A DNA stretch of 64,000 nt, taken from Erythroxylum novogranatense (Eukaryota; Streptophyta; Magnoliopsida; Malpighiales; Erythroxylaceae). Positions within the stretch are counted from its first letter, which is position 1; every line of letters begins with the position of its first letter. The DNA lies in NCBI GenBank assembly GCA_029891385.1, contig CM057228.1, positions 80,216,964-80,280,963 of the forward strand, given 5' to 3'. Made by a program: the position numbers and the translations under genes. The notes beneath the pieces were generated by a model. The model searched no databases. It worked only from the letters and a program-made list of their open reading frames with translations, and was not told the DNA's origin. Shown piece after piece: positions 23,406-35,099 of the stretch.

Positions 23406-25499
23406 TCTTCTCCAATTCATTTTTCCGCCCTTTTCAACCATTCTCTCTCTATAACCTAGCATTAAACACACTCATCTACTCACATCTAACACATTAAACA
23501 CAATAAATGCAACAACCACAATAAATACAACATTTAACACAATAAACTTACCAAATCGAAGAATCGAACGAAAAACCCTAAAACCTCTGAAAATCGCCAA
23601 CTCCTTCTCCTTCCTTCCACAACCACAATGAACCTTCAACTCCAAGCTAGACATCAACAACTCAAATGATCCAGCAGATCTTTAGCCACAATAGAAGGGA
23701 AACCAACGAAAATCTCCAAGGGGGAAGGGGAAGATCGAAGACGGACAGCAAAAGGGGAAGAAGAAGAAAATTGCTTAACTCCGAAAATTCAAAACCTTAT
23801 AACTATATATATAAGGGGTCAATTTAACCTATAAATCATAGTCCTCAATTTCATTTTAAATCAAATCTAACTCAACTATCTCAAAATTCACAATTAAACT
23901 CATAATCACAATTTAAATGCTGGAACCATCATGAATGCATGCTGCTATATGTGCATGTGCAATTTACTCAATTATCACTGATGCAGAGGCAAAAATGCAC
24001 GTGCAGTTCAATTATAAATGCACCCTACTAACCCATCCAAATTATCGATATGACCTTCACATCGGTAATGGGATGTTACAGCCTCACTTCAATTCCCTAA
24101 TTCAAGACAAAAACCCTAATTCATAACCATCCAAAATTGAACAATTTAAACCATGCAATCACCAAAATTGACTTTAGAAATCACAAACCCATGATATTCT
24201 TAAGCTATCTAAACCAAAATTCTTTCAAAATCTAACAACTAAAATATTTCTCTTACCTTAATCTTCTCCAAATTTCAAAACTTTTTGGCTTGAAAGGAAG
24301 TTTTTGTGATCCTCGACCTTTTTCTCTCTTGAAACAACATCAAAATCTCGCTTGAAGAGCCATAAATATTGAACCCTAGACTTTCCTTTCTCTTTTCTTC
24401 TTCTCCATTACCGAAACTTACTTCTCTTCTTTCTTCCCTTTTCTTTTGTTCTTTCTCTTAAAAATTTCGGGCTTCTACTTCTTAAAAACGATAGCCCCGT
24501 TCTTCTTTCATTAAATGAATGTAAAATGACCAATATGCCCTTCCTTGAAAGCCTTAAAACTTAAAAGTTTAAGTAACCTTCCAATTTTTCCCTTCATGCC
24601 TTCTTTACACTTTAATTTCTAACACTTAACTTCATTTAATCCAATCAATTTATCCCATAAGCTCTTGCTCAAATTAACATGTTAATTATTCACATTAACA
24701 TGCTAATTAAGTCCTCAAAATCATAAATTAAATCAAAGTCTCAAAATTCATCAAATCATGCTTAACTTAGGACATTTTTCAAATCATCAATTGAAGTAAT
24801 TTGGTAAAACTTCCTTCTAGAGAAAATTTCCTCATTGTCTCAATTTCATAATGCCACCAAAATCATTTAATTTGGTGCACTACTCCAAAAGTTATACTCC
24901 AAACATTTTGGACTATTCTTATGCTATCACATTTTCCAGCGATTTACTTCCATCCAAGACTAAATTGAAACTCGAAGCCTTCATAACATTTGTAGCCCTA
25001 TTTCTCTATTTTAATCCAAATCAAGAATCACCTCATTTAGATTATTAGGGCAAAATTTATGGCTAAATTACTTTCAGATCTTACTAATCCAAGACTGCAC
25101 ACTAAAACCGATTTCAATTCCGAAATTGAAAATCTTAGGGGCTAAATTGAAATTTAATTCCTTCATATGACTTGTAGTCCCATGTCTCTATTTTATTTTA
25201 CAACAATAATAAGATCAATCGGATCTCCACAGATCAAGAATTTCTCATAAGACTGAACCATGTTGAGAAAATTATCAAACTGAATGTGATTAAATCAATC
25301 ATCCTCCATTTAATCTCAAAATTCATAAATTTTTTATGTTGATGTATAAAATTGTCTTAGAAATCCAACGCTTCAAAAACCAAGTCAATCGGATGTCGGA
25401 CAAAATAGATATAAAAAAAAGATTGAACAAGGGTCGGATTAGGGGAGGAGATAGCAAAATCAGAAGAGATGAAACGACGTCGCGAAGGCGGAAGGAAAA

Positions 25500-25640
25500 C
25501 GGCGTTGCACGAAGAAAAACGGTCTTGTGCTGGACGAGCGCGTACAGGTTCGCCCTCACGAGCTATCACGCTCATGAGGGAAAGTTGGACGCTCGCCCTC
25601 GCGAGGGCGAGTTAGTCCCTCGCCTGTTCCCGTTTCAATT
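25500..25640. other. GC-rich island in giant 5' LTR
   Basis: Counterpart of 6275-6370, with GCGAGGGCGAG and CTCGCCCTCGCG words in a different arrangement. Flanks are shared with the 3' LTR copy. Confidence 0.68.
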
Positions 25641-26845
25641 TTTTTTCACTAATATATATATAATATCCAAAATTTTCAAAAATCATATCTTTTGACTCAA
25701 GAGTCCAAAATTTACAAACTTGGTATAAAAAGAAAGCTGAAAGGAAGCTTTACAACTTCCATGAAGAATTCAAAGGCCAATTCCATCTCAAAAGGGAGTA
25801 AAAACCCAATCAAATTTACTGCCCAATATCATGCCACCCTAATTAATAACTCAACTTTGAAAATTTCTATCTTTCAGCTCCAAGGTCAAAACATGTCATA
25901 TTTTATATCAATGCAAAGATTTGAAAGCATCCTACAACTTTCATGCAAGATAGAACAATCAATTTGGCCTCTAAGGAAATCAATTTTCCAATCAAATGAT
26001 CTGTCCACTAATAATCATGCTAAACAGTAACAAAAACTTTTAAAAATCATAACTTTCTATTATATGGTCCAAAAATTCCATACTTTATATCAATTAAAAA
26101 GATCAAAACATAATCTAAAACTTTCATGAAGACTTTAAGAGCAGATTCAGCCTCTATATAGATCAAAAATTCAATCAAAGTTACTGTTCAATTACTATCA
26201 TCCTGAACAGGAACACACATTTCTAAAATTCATAACTTCTCATCCCATTTTCCAAAAATTATATACTTTATATCAATGTAAAGATCAAACAAAATCTTCA
26301 ACTTTCATGCGGCACTTAAATGCAATTTCAACCTCTAACTAGGTCAATGTTTCAGTCAAAGTTTCTGCCAGATAATTGGTCGTCCTATACGACATCCAAA
26401 CTTCCAAAATTCATATCTTCCAATATCCACAACCAAAAATAACATATTATACATCGATGAAAAGATCAAAACCTAAGATACAATCTTTAAGAAGACTTTT
26501 TAGTCAAATTATATCTCTAAGAGGGTCAAAAACTTAGTCAAAGTTTCTACCCATAAGTAAAATTTTTGACATCATTTCTCCTAAATTTTCACTAGCCAAA
26601 TTCTTCAACCTGCACAACACTTCACTTATCCACAATCTCAAATTCCCACATCCAAACACAATACACAATACCTCATCTTTTTATCAAACGTGTGCAAAAC
26701 ATAAGAAAACCCAATTGTCTTTCATTTCATCAAATGCTCATATATTCATTTATACTTTTCAGTCATTTCTAAGAATCATGCCATATTTCCTCATTTAATT
26801 TCATTTTATAATTTCTAATTTTCAAAAAAAGTTCGGGGTCCAACA

Positions 26846-28345
26846 TGACAGATGGATTATGACCTTTTGGTAAATTTGGCCAACGATATTCATCGTGGTT
26901 AATCATAATTACTCCTTATAATTGCCTTCATGGATGTGTATGAATGAGACATATATGTTCTTAACGGTGATTGTTATGAATCCAAAACATAAAATCGATG
27001 GCAAAAACGCCTCCTCTTCCTCATAAAGTTGGTGAAGAGATATTACGGGAGGTTGATGAATTAGGGCTACTAAAAGTTACAACACTTGAAGCTGAAGAAG
27101 TTAATAGAAGCATTAGTAAAAACTTTGGTTGGAGAAAACAAAGTATCTTTTAGGATTTTCCATATTGGAAAACTAATTTGATACATCATAATCTAGATGT
27201 GATGCATATTAAAAAAATATTTTTGACAATTTTTTAACACTATAATGAACATTAAAGGGAGGATAAAGGACAATGCAAAATTTCTAGCTAATTTGAAACA
27301 TTTTTGTAGAAGGAATGAGTTAGATAAAGATATACACATGGGTAAATATCCAAAAGCATGTTACACTTAGGTCAAAAAATAAAAGGAAATTTTATGTGAA
27401 TGGCCAAAAAATGTAAATTTTCTCGATGGTTATGTTTCGAACTTGGCAAGGTGTGTAGACAAAAGGAAGTACAAATTATTTGGGATGAAAAGTCATGATT
27501 GTCATGTGTTTATGTAAAGGCTAATTCCAATTGCATTTTCGAAGTTCCTGCCGAATAAAGTTTAGGAAGCTATAACAAAATTAAGTTTGTTTTTTAAAAG
27601 CTTAACATCATCTGAAATAAAGTTAGCTTAAATGGAAAAACTAGGAGAGAAATTTTTAATTATCTTATGCAAATTGGAAGAGATTTTCTGTCTAAGTTTC
27701 TTTGACTGTAAGGAGCATCTGCCTATACATTTAGCACACGAGGCTAAACTTACTAGTCCAATTCAATATCGATGGATGTATCCATTTAAGAGGTAATTAT
27801 AGTTAATATTTAAATAAAACTTATAGTATGTTTTAATGACAGAATTGTAGTAAGCCTATTTATAATGTAGGTATTTGCATCATTGAAAAAAAATATCAAA
27901 AACAGGGCTAGAGTAAAAAGTTCAATACGTAATGCTTATTTAGTGGAGTAAGCAAGTACATTTTTTCATATTATTTTGAGTCGTATATGCACACAAGAGA
28001 AAGAAATGTTCTTCGTAATGACGATGAGGGAGAAATGGGTAATGCTGATGGTAACTTATCCATTTTCACATACCCAGGATGAACATATGGATGTTCAACA
28101 AGAAAAATGTTAACAGAAGAAGAAGTAGAGGCTTCCTATAGTTACATTTTATTGAATTGTGAAGAGGTTTAACCTTCTATGTTGTAAGTTTGAAATTGAT
28201 TATTTAAGTTTTCAAAATTAGTGTTGTTCACAACTAAAATACATAATAATGCTTTTAGATTATGTGAGGCATGGTTACACGAGCTAGTGCCTGAAACAAA
28301 ACATGATGATATCAATAAAAAAATTGAAAGGCACTTTCCTAGATG
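26846..28345 (+). pseudogene. CACTA-A TNP2 transposase, main part (decayed)
   Basis: The fragment resumes where 3071 stops. Readable blocks in order are PFGKFGQRYSSW, a degenerate PYN..WMCM region, an HHNLDVMHI motif (near 27190), MKSHDCHVF (near 27490), QYRWMYPF (near 27765), a LSIFT-like block (near 28060) and LLNCEEV (near 28150). These are in the usual TNP2/DUF4218 order but in changing frames with many stops. The protein normally binds and cuts CACTA ends. This copy is far too damaged to work. Confidence 0.88.
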
Positions 28346-28439
28346 GTTCTAGAAATAAGTAAGTTTTCACTTTCAATAATTGAAATGGTTGAATTATCAT
28401 ATCAAAGTGTTAAAATGACATTATATTATTTAATATGAA

Positions 28440-29106
28440 TTTTTTTGTGGGCCTCCGAAAATCCTGTATAGAACAAGTTCATATGTGATCTTAAGAAAGG
28501 AACTATGCAAACTATTAAATCATATCTGGTGTATTTTGTTAATGGATAACAAATTTTATACAAAATATCATGGTCATAGCATGGCAATAGTATATAATGG
28601 CATTTGCATACAGGGATAATTGTTGGATTACTATGGTAAAATTGTTGAGATACTTGAAATTGAGTACCCTACACTGCCAATAAAATGGAGTTTGATATTT
28701 AAGTGAACAGTTGATATAATCTAGTTGAAATTAACCGGCAAAGAAGATTTAGATAATTTGAACCATTTGTGTTAGCAATGTAAGTAATCTTAGTGCATTA
28801 TGTCCCTTTTCTCAGCTTACTAAGTCATATTAGTTTGCAATTGCAAAGTAAAACCTAGAAGTGTTTTTGAATTACATAGAAAAGGAGAAAATAAGAGAAT
28901 TGAAAGTAAGATATTTATGAAATAAATGCATATGTAACATATGATGAGAATGACCTTTGAACAATCCAAATAATAAATATGTTGAAATTTCTTCTGGAAA
29001 GGATGAGGAGGGCGATAGATCTAACGAGGAGCCTGAGTTTGATTCTAATTCTTTAAAAAAAAGATGATGATAATTTTGATTTACAATTAAGTGATGATAG
29101 TGATTA
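28440..29106 (+). pseudogene. CACTA-A DUF4216-like C-terminal region
   Basis: Short blocks resemble the DUF4216 part that follows TNP2 in plant CACTA proteins: a TKYHGHS-like segment near 28560 and an EIEYP..PIKW segment near 28650. An acidic Asp/Glu/Ser tail ends in a stop at about 29106. CACTA-B ends its DUF4216 gene with a similar acidic tail, which supports the call. Stops are frequent. Confidence 0.65.
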
Positions 29107-29235
29107 ATTTATGTTTGTAATAGAATATTATATGAATAAATCTATTATTGCATTAATAATATAATGTTATTTTGTTTAATTTATATTTGTCTATTACTAA
29201 AATATTCAATAAAATTTGAATTTTAGGTTTAAAAT

Positions 29236-30970
29236 ATGCCACAAAAGAGAAAACAGTATATGATGCGGCCAAGGTTAAGGTTACCACGATTTAGAGGAGC
29301 TAGTGCATTTCCAAGAGAAGAATCATGTTTTCCAAATGCTACAAAATTAAGTGTTGTACATCGAACTACTGGACATCGAGATGAGGCATCACCTCAGTCC
29401 CTATATAGTCACCTTTTGTATCTGTTGCTACATCATCCATTAGTCCTGCTACACCATACACTACCCCTATACCAACAGAGATATCAGGGGTAAATGTTGT
29501 AGATGATGGAGGTGACACCTAGCCTGGACCTAAGCGAGTTGATGGAAGAATTTGTATCATAATTGTCAACAATTTGTAAGTGAAATTCTATAAATTTTGT
29601 AATACATGATAACACTAAAGATTTATAATGAAGTTATAGGTTTTAATTTGGAAATGATCTAAAATAACATACATATTAAGTTGGTTATGTTTAGAACGTG
29701 CTCCAGAAATATGTCATCCAAGTTCAAGGAGATGATAGATCTTAAAGGTTATATATAGAAGATTTTTCTCTTGAGGAGTTTGAGGTGCAAAAAATATATT
29801 CTTTAATTTATTTTATTTTATCTAATTTTATACATTAATTAGATAAATATTGTAGTTTATAGGTATTTATAGTATGTTTTTTCACAAAGAAATTTTTTAG
29901 GATTCAAAATTTGATGTTGTAATTTATAATATAGGAGAGGCGAGTTTGTATATGTTATATAGACTTTCTTGGTTCGATACACAAGATTAGTGTACGACCT
30001 TCTTATATATCTGAAGAAATATGGAGTTGTTCGCAACATTATTAGGCATCACCGATGATAATGTCCATTTTAGGGTTTAATTCTACAAACAGACATAGAG
30101 GATCAGAGGGAGAAAGTATACTCGTACACACTGGAGGATTTATAACCCATCGTACACATGCAGAGAAACTTATAACTATAAAAAATTTACACATGTATTT
30201 TGATTTTTGTACTTAGACGTATGAAATTTGATTTCAATGAAGTTTCATGTTTGAAATTTAGAATGAAAATATATGTTTACTATGGAGAATAATAATGTCA
30301 TAAATATTTAATGGCATTAATGGTTGTGTTGTTGAGTAAATTTTTTTGTTGAACAAGTGGTAAATATCATAAAAATAAAGGAAAATCTACACAAATTTTT
30401 GTAAATTGTAGTTCACTTATAATAATTATATTCTGATGCAGGAAAATTCTATAGGCAAGAAGCCTACACTAAGCCATCCCTTTTTTCACACCCACACTAA
30501 GAAGCATGATGGTGTGACCTTGCCAACAATCGATGTAGACAACTTCATGTATGTAAAATCTATACTTTAATATTAATTCTTAAAAATAATCACTTATTAA
30601 CACAAACAATTATAATAATAGGATCAAATACAAGAAAGCATTGAACAACAGTCTCAAAACTCTGAAATTGTTAACAAAAGTCAGACATATCCTCATGCAG
30701 TCGGTGGTAAGGACCATCGTGGAAGAATTTTGGTTTAAGGTCATTTGCAAACGCATTCTATTCGCAATCCTCCACATCCAGTACAACTAGATCTAGTAGG
30801 TGGTTCACATCAAATGAGAGAGTCATTCAACTTAAGAGCACAATATAGAGGTTGATGGAGTGAATAAGTTGAAGGAGAGGGACAGGATCTCATCGCAGCA
30901 GTCAGGGCATTCGCCTTCACCAACTGTATATCCGCCTTCACCTATGTAAATCATGGCTGTGAAAAACTTC
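29236..30970 (+). pseudogene. CACTA-A second gene, Transposase_24-like (decayed)
   Basis: It begins with an ATG and a basic segment (MPQKRKQ..RLRLPRFRGAS). Later parts include GKKPTLSHPFFHTHTKKHDG (near 30455) and VGGKDHRGRI (near 30700). These match the order seen in plant En/Spm second-gene proteins, where a 'T...K.DG' block precedes 'VGG.K.GR.YGLG'. The intervening sequence looks partly intronic. No CACTA terminus was found on the right; Athila sequence starts by 31191. Confidence 0.65.
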
Positions 30971-31190
30971 CAACAGGTTGTGACCATGTTTCACCCTCTA
31001 TTATTTTATGCTTTTTCTCAAATCTTTTTCTTCTTGATTCATGAATCACTAGAGTATGGAAATTTAGAAGATGACTTCAAAAAACATGCTTTAGCTTCTT
31101 TTCTTTCAAGATGTACCTAAATTTAAATATGAGTTAAAGTGAGTATCCTAAGCATTTCTAAGGCATTAATCATTAAATGTAGTAAATCAA

Positions 31191-31590
31191 TTGAATCAAT
31201 ATTTAAACAAAAATTATACAAAAAAATTCATAGCAATGTTGCTTAAAAAGTATGGAGTACGTCATCAAGTAGCTATCACCTATCATCCAGAAACAAATAG
31301 GCAAGTAGAAGTATCAAATAGAGAGGTGAAATCCATTTTAAAAAAGACTATAAATCTTAGTGGAAAGGATTGAAGTTTACGTTTAGACATTGCTCTTTAG
31401 GTGTACTATACAGCTTATAAAATATCAATAAGAATGTCTCCTTATTGATTAGTTTTTGGCAAAGCTTATCATTTACTGGTGGAGATTGAATGTAAAGCTT
31501 GTTAGGTGATTTTACATTACAACATAGATTTGGAAAAAGTTGGGGAGCAAAAGAAGTCACATTTACAAGAGTGATTTAAACCTTGTTCGT
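31191..31590 (+). pseudogene. Athila/Tat-like gypsy integrase fragment (plus strand)
   Basis: A 60-residue frame carries KKYGVRHQVAITYHPETN.QVEVSNREVKSIL, the region around the third catalytic acidic residue (E40 of the frame) in Athila-type integrases. A Gly just before it is replaced by Arg. The following sequence to about 31590 keeps an 'MSPY..VFGKAYH' block with stops. It is cut off on the left from its catalytic Asp residues. Confidence 0.85.
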
Positions 31591-34250
31591 ACCCTTGGAG
31601 GTCAAATAAAAAATAATAATCCAAGGATTGCAATATAAGGTGCAATCTCGAGTCATTTCACTTAATTAGACCCTAAAATGAATGGGCATAAGTTAACCTA
31701 TATGTCATGCTATGCAAGTTAATCAGGAAAAAAAGGGTTTTTTGATCTTTGAAAACTTTAACTGAACTAAATTAAATTGTCAAAAGTATGCAAATTTTAT
31801 TTTTTTTGGATTTTTGGGGATAGAAAATGGAAAGATTAAAATAAGTGATCAAAGAGTAATAGAATCCTCTTGAACATCAGCTTTGGCCATCCTATTCTGA
31901 AATTGATTTTTTTATGGGAATAGAGCTCACTAGGCTTCAAAATGATAAACCTTAAAGTACTCTTTAAGTCCAAGATATTAATCAATGGGACCCCATTTCT
32001 CAAGATCCCGTTAAGTGCAACTTAGTATATATAGTAGGAACACCCAATGTAATAGGTCAAATGAAATCTTAATCAACTCAATATCATACACAACTATGCA
32101 AGATAAAACAGAATGAAGAAGACACAAATGACATATTTGGGACTTTATATATTCAAACTCAAATTTCTACATCAATCAATCCAACTACACATAATCCAAC
32201 ATTTGATTAAACCATAATCTAATAGCTTAACTACAAGTTACAAATCCTAGACTTAGGAATTCATAAATCATAGCTAAAATATGGATTAAGCTACTCCCCT
32301 TTTAAGCACATTAAGGTCCAGCTATCGCTATATCTTCAAGAGGAAGGAATACGCTTAGCCATGCATTGCAACTGGAAGCCTCGTAACTAGGAATGAATCC
32401 GTGTTACCCACAGTGGAAGTCGACGGTGAAAATGGAGGAAAAATGAGAGAAATATGAGAGAACACAATGATGGAATCTTAGGTGGCAAGGTGATGGAATG
32501 ATGATCATATGATGTCGACTCTCCCTATGTTGTTTTGTAACTTATCCCAAAATAGGTTTTCTTTCCAAAATGGGTTGTCAGATCAGGTTGCATAGTAAGT
32601 GAAATTTTCAGAAATGGTTCCAGTTTATGTTGATTCGAAAGTTCATTGAGGTGAAACTCTGACTTCATGGCAACGATCGTTAATGGTTTCTCTGCGACAA
32701 AACATTGACTTTAACATGGCAAACTTTACCTAAAATGTCTTTGCTTGATCTTGTGACTTCTATTTCTTTGTTCCAATTTTGACTCTCCTGCAATGAAAAG
32801 TGATTGTTTGTAATATCAATTGTCCTATAAACGAAGTGAGTTCAATTAATAACTAATTATGACAATTTGATACTCAAATTAAATTAATTCAAAACAAGCA
32901 CTTTTAGGTCAAATTAAACACAATATCTAACAAAAAGAGTCAAAAAGTATAATAAAAACAATGAAAATGTCACTAAATAATATAAAAAACTTGGATTCAA
33001 TCAAAGAGCTAGAGGTAGAATTTGAAAATCTACAAAGAGAAAACCTAATTATTCTATTATAATATGACCATGAGGAAGCATATTTCTTAAGAATAGATAA
33101 CCATAAGTAAAGATGAATGACTTCAAAACCTATAGCAAAAATTCAACATTTAAAGGTTACACTCATGATCAATCAATATTCACCACCCTTAGAAAAAGAG
33201 TCATCTAGAGGTAGACTTAGGCAAAAAGTGTTTAAAGAAGGTATTTCCATGGGTACACTTAAACACCAGTCATAATCACAACAGTCCATAACTTTGCATA
33301 TCATTTCATTTCTCCATCACTAAAAGTCACATGCATAATCATGAATCAAAAGACATTTATAAGGTTGTAATATGCGAAAGGATAAGGTGGGATGTATTTT
33401 GGATAATGTAGAATAGAAGTCATGAAGTTAGTGAAGAAAAAGTAACACTTAATGAGATATCAAGCGCGCAAGTTAACATTCAAAACTAGGTACCGTCAGC
33501 CATGAAGAATGTAACAACTATGTTTCACAACTCAATTTATCTCTCACACCATAACCTATATTCATATAGCATAAAAAGTGCTCCATCCAAAACAACATCC
33601 ACCATATATGCAACATATTCAAACACCCAATCAATACAACTTAAGGAGGATAAACTATAAATAAACAACTTTTCATATCAATTATATTTCCTCCTTGATA
33701 CTTTTTATTTAAACTCACTTTTTTCTTTTTTCTTTTTTCTTTTTTCTTTCTTTATTTATTTCTTTTTATTCTCCTTATTCTTCTTTTTTCAAAAGTAGAA
33801 GTGATAGAAGCTACATCAAAATAGTATTCATAACATGGAATTTTGACAAATATAACCAACCCATATGTGTGCAACCGCCACACTTAGGCTTTTGTACATT
33901 CACATTCATCAAGAATTAACAAATGCTTCACTAGCTTTAAGACTTGTGTATGGCATTTGGTTAGGTGTATGTAATGTGCTTCATACAAAAGAAAAGGATA
34001 ATAAAGCTCAAAGGGGGTTAGCAAAGGAACGTTCACATAGTTGGGTAGGCTATTTAGCTATTATATCTCGTAATTAACAAAGAATGCCTAATCATTTTCA
34101 TAAAAAAGCACATGATAAAAATGTGGTCTCAAATAGAACATCAACGCAAAGTAAGGATGTATATGTCATAAAGGTCACACATAACAAAAGATAGTGAGAA
34201 TGATATGAATGCGTCAGTCTAATATGACTCAAAACCTCACTATTTTTTGT
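31591..34250. other. Non-coding stretch, probably Athila-type untranslated DNA
   Basis: No convincing gene in 2.7 kb. It holds a diverged copy of the dispersed repeat (about 32,800-33,005) and a CTTTTTT-unit tract at 33,718-33,770. Its composition resembles the long untranslated zones of Athila-like elements, but I could not find LTR ends here. A short open frame at 33865-34077 has no recognisable motif. Confidence 0.45.
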
Positions 34251-34253
34251 CTA

Positions 34254-34417
34254 CCATTTTACTTGACCGTTGGCATCTATCAGGCATCTATCACAGGATT
34301 TGCAAAAGGTATACGCATCTTTGAACAATGTTGGCCAGTAGAAGCCGCTCTTTAGAACTTTATGAGCTGTCCTTTTCACTCCAAATTGTCCTCTGTAAGG
34401 GTACGAATGGTAGAAGG
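34254..34417 (-). pseudogene. Athila/Tat-like integrase zinc finger, downstream part
   Basis: In minus sense it reads GQFGVKRTAHKVL..GFYWPTLFKDA..FCKSCDRC, the His-Cys zinc-binding region of gypsy integrases; the two Cys of the finger (C-x2-C) are present. Its N-terminal continuation is at 61339, on the other side of CACTA-B. It ends abruptly at about 34254 without the integrase core. Confidence 0.92.
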
Positions 34418-34720
34418 CACTATAAAAAAACAACACAATTTGCGACATTTAAAAAGCGTCATAGAATACAATTTGCAACGCTTTAAAAAATGTCATAAAT
34501 AACATCTCCAAATGTGGTGTAGGTAAAATGTTTTTGCAACATTTCCTATAAAACATCACGAAAATTATGAACATTCTGTGATGTTTTAAAAAACGTCACT
34601 GAAAGATTGGTCTTTCTGCAATGTTTTGGGAAACATCACAAAAACTCACATTCTGCGACGTTTTAGAAAGTCAACGTCGCGGAATGTTACTTTCTGTGAT
34701 GTTTATATAAAGACATCCCA
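34418..34720. repeat. Left TIR and subterminal repeats of CACTA-B
   Basis: The 28 bp TIR is followed by seven units of about 35-45 bp, each with a TGCGACGTTTT-like arm and its reverse complement AAAACGTCGCA in various states of decay. Such arrays are the usual binding sites of CACTA DNA-binding proteins. Sequence from 34721 to about 35095 is AT-rich and otherwise featureless. Confidence 0.9.
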
Positions 34721-35099
34721 TATAGTTGTATTATTTTTAATTATAATAATTATTTTTAAATAATTTTAAATAAAATATTTTTATTTTAATAATTATTTTT
34801 AAAACAATTTTTAAATTTTATTTGTTTAATAACTATTCGATATTATATATGAATTTATTTATTTAATAAGTCTTCAATTTTGTAGTATATTAATAATTTT
34901 AATAATTATTCATGTATCATAAGAATTTCATACACAGTAGACAATGTATTATTTAGGCGTAATTCGCAAACATGTCATAATACACTAATTAATATCAAAA
35001 CTACGTCATAAGTATATAGTAAATAGTCATAAGTATATGATATATCAGTATGATCACATATATCTAACCTAAAAGAATATTATGTGTAGAACATAAAAG

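Larger units (their letters stand above)
14505..24080 (-). mobile_element. Ty3/gypsy chromovirus, complete structure, frameshifted genes
   Basis: The element is 9,576 bp with TGTAGCGCCCC...GGGATGTTACA ends and a perfect GCCTC target duplication (14500-14504, 24081-24085). In element order it has 5' LTR, iMet PBS, gag, protease, RT, RNase H, integrase with chromodomain, PPT and 3' LTR. The RT-RNase H-integrase order marks it as Ty3/gypsy and the chromodomain marks it as a chromovirus, probably of the Tekay/Del type. Several frameshifts and stops make it non-functional. It is inserted into the giant 5' LTR. Confidence 0.96.
21667..24080 (-). repeat. 5' LTR of the chromovirus (2,414 bp)
   Basis: It has the same ends as the 3' LTR. 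It differs mainly by a shorter GC island (23245-23405) and some changes near 22370-22420. It contains a cloverleaf-like motif at 22074-22124. Confidence 0.95.
3072..26845 (-). mobile_element. Non-autonomous giant-LTR retrotransposon (with two nested insertions)
   Basis: Two LTRs with TGTTGG...CCAACA ends (3072-11857 and 12459-26845) flank a 601 bp interior with a polypurine tract and a tRNA-iMet primer site in minus-strand order. Flanking 5 bp are CGACA (3067-3071) and TGACA (26846-26850), a target duplication with one change. Removing the nested insertions leaves LTRs of about 4.5 kb (left) and 4.8 kb (right); the left one lacks ~310 bp near 3280. No gag or pol is present, so mobilisation would need proteins in trans, probably from a chromovirus with a similar 3' end. 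The element sits inside CACTA-A TNP2. Confidence 0.9.
12459..26845 (-). repeat. 5' LTR of the giant-LTR element (interrupted)
   Basis: It begins at 26845 in element orientation and ends at 12459. Without the nested gypsy element (14505-24080 plus one 5 bp target copy) it is about 4.8 kb. It retains the ~310 bp A-rich segment (about 12650-12965) missing from the 3' LTR. It carries hairpins at 13845-13930 and a GC island at 25500-25640. The rest holds no gene. Confidence 0.9.

Noticed and set aside
14505..24080. Possible endogenous pararetrovirus, because of the RT/RNase H similarity
   Set aside because: LTRs, iMet PBS, PPT, target duplication, integrase and chromodomain show an LTR retrotransposon. 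No movement protein or caulimovirid coat motif was seen.
33718..33770. CTTTTTT-unit tract as a possible regulatory element
   Set aside because: Short simple-sequence tract with no associated gene. Noted only as a microsatellite.
33865..34077. 70-codon plus-strand frame
   Set aside because: No recognisable domain and surrounded by Athila-like untranslated DNA. Not enough to call a gene.
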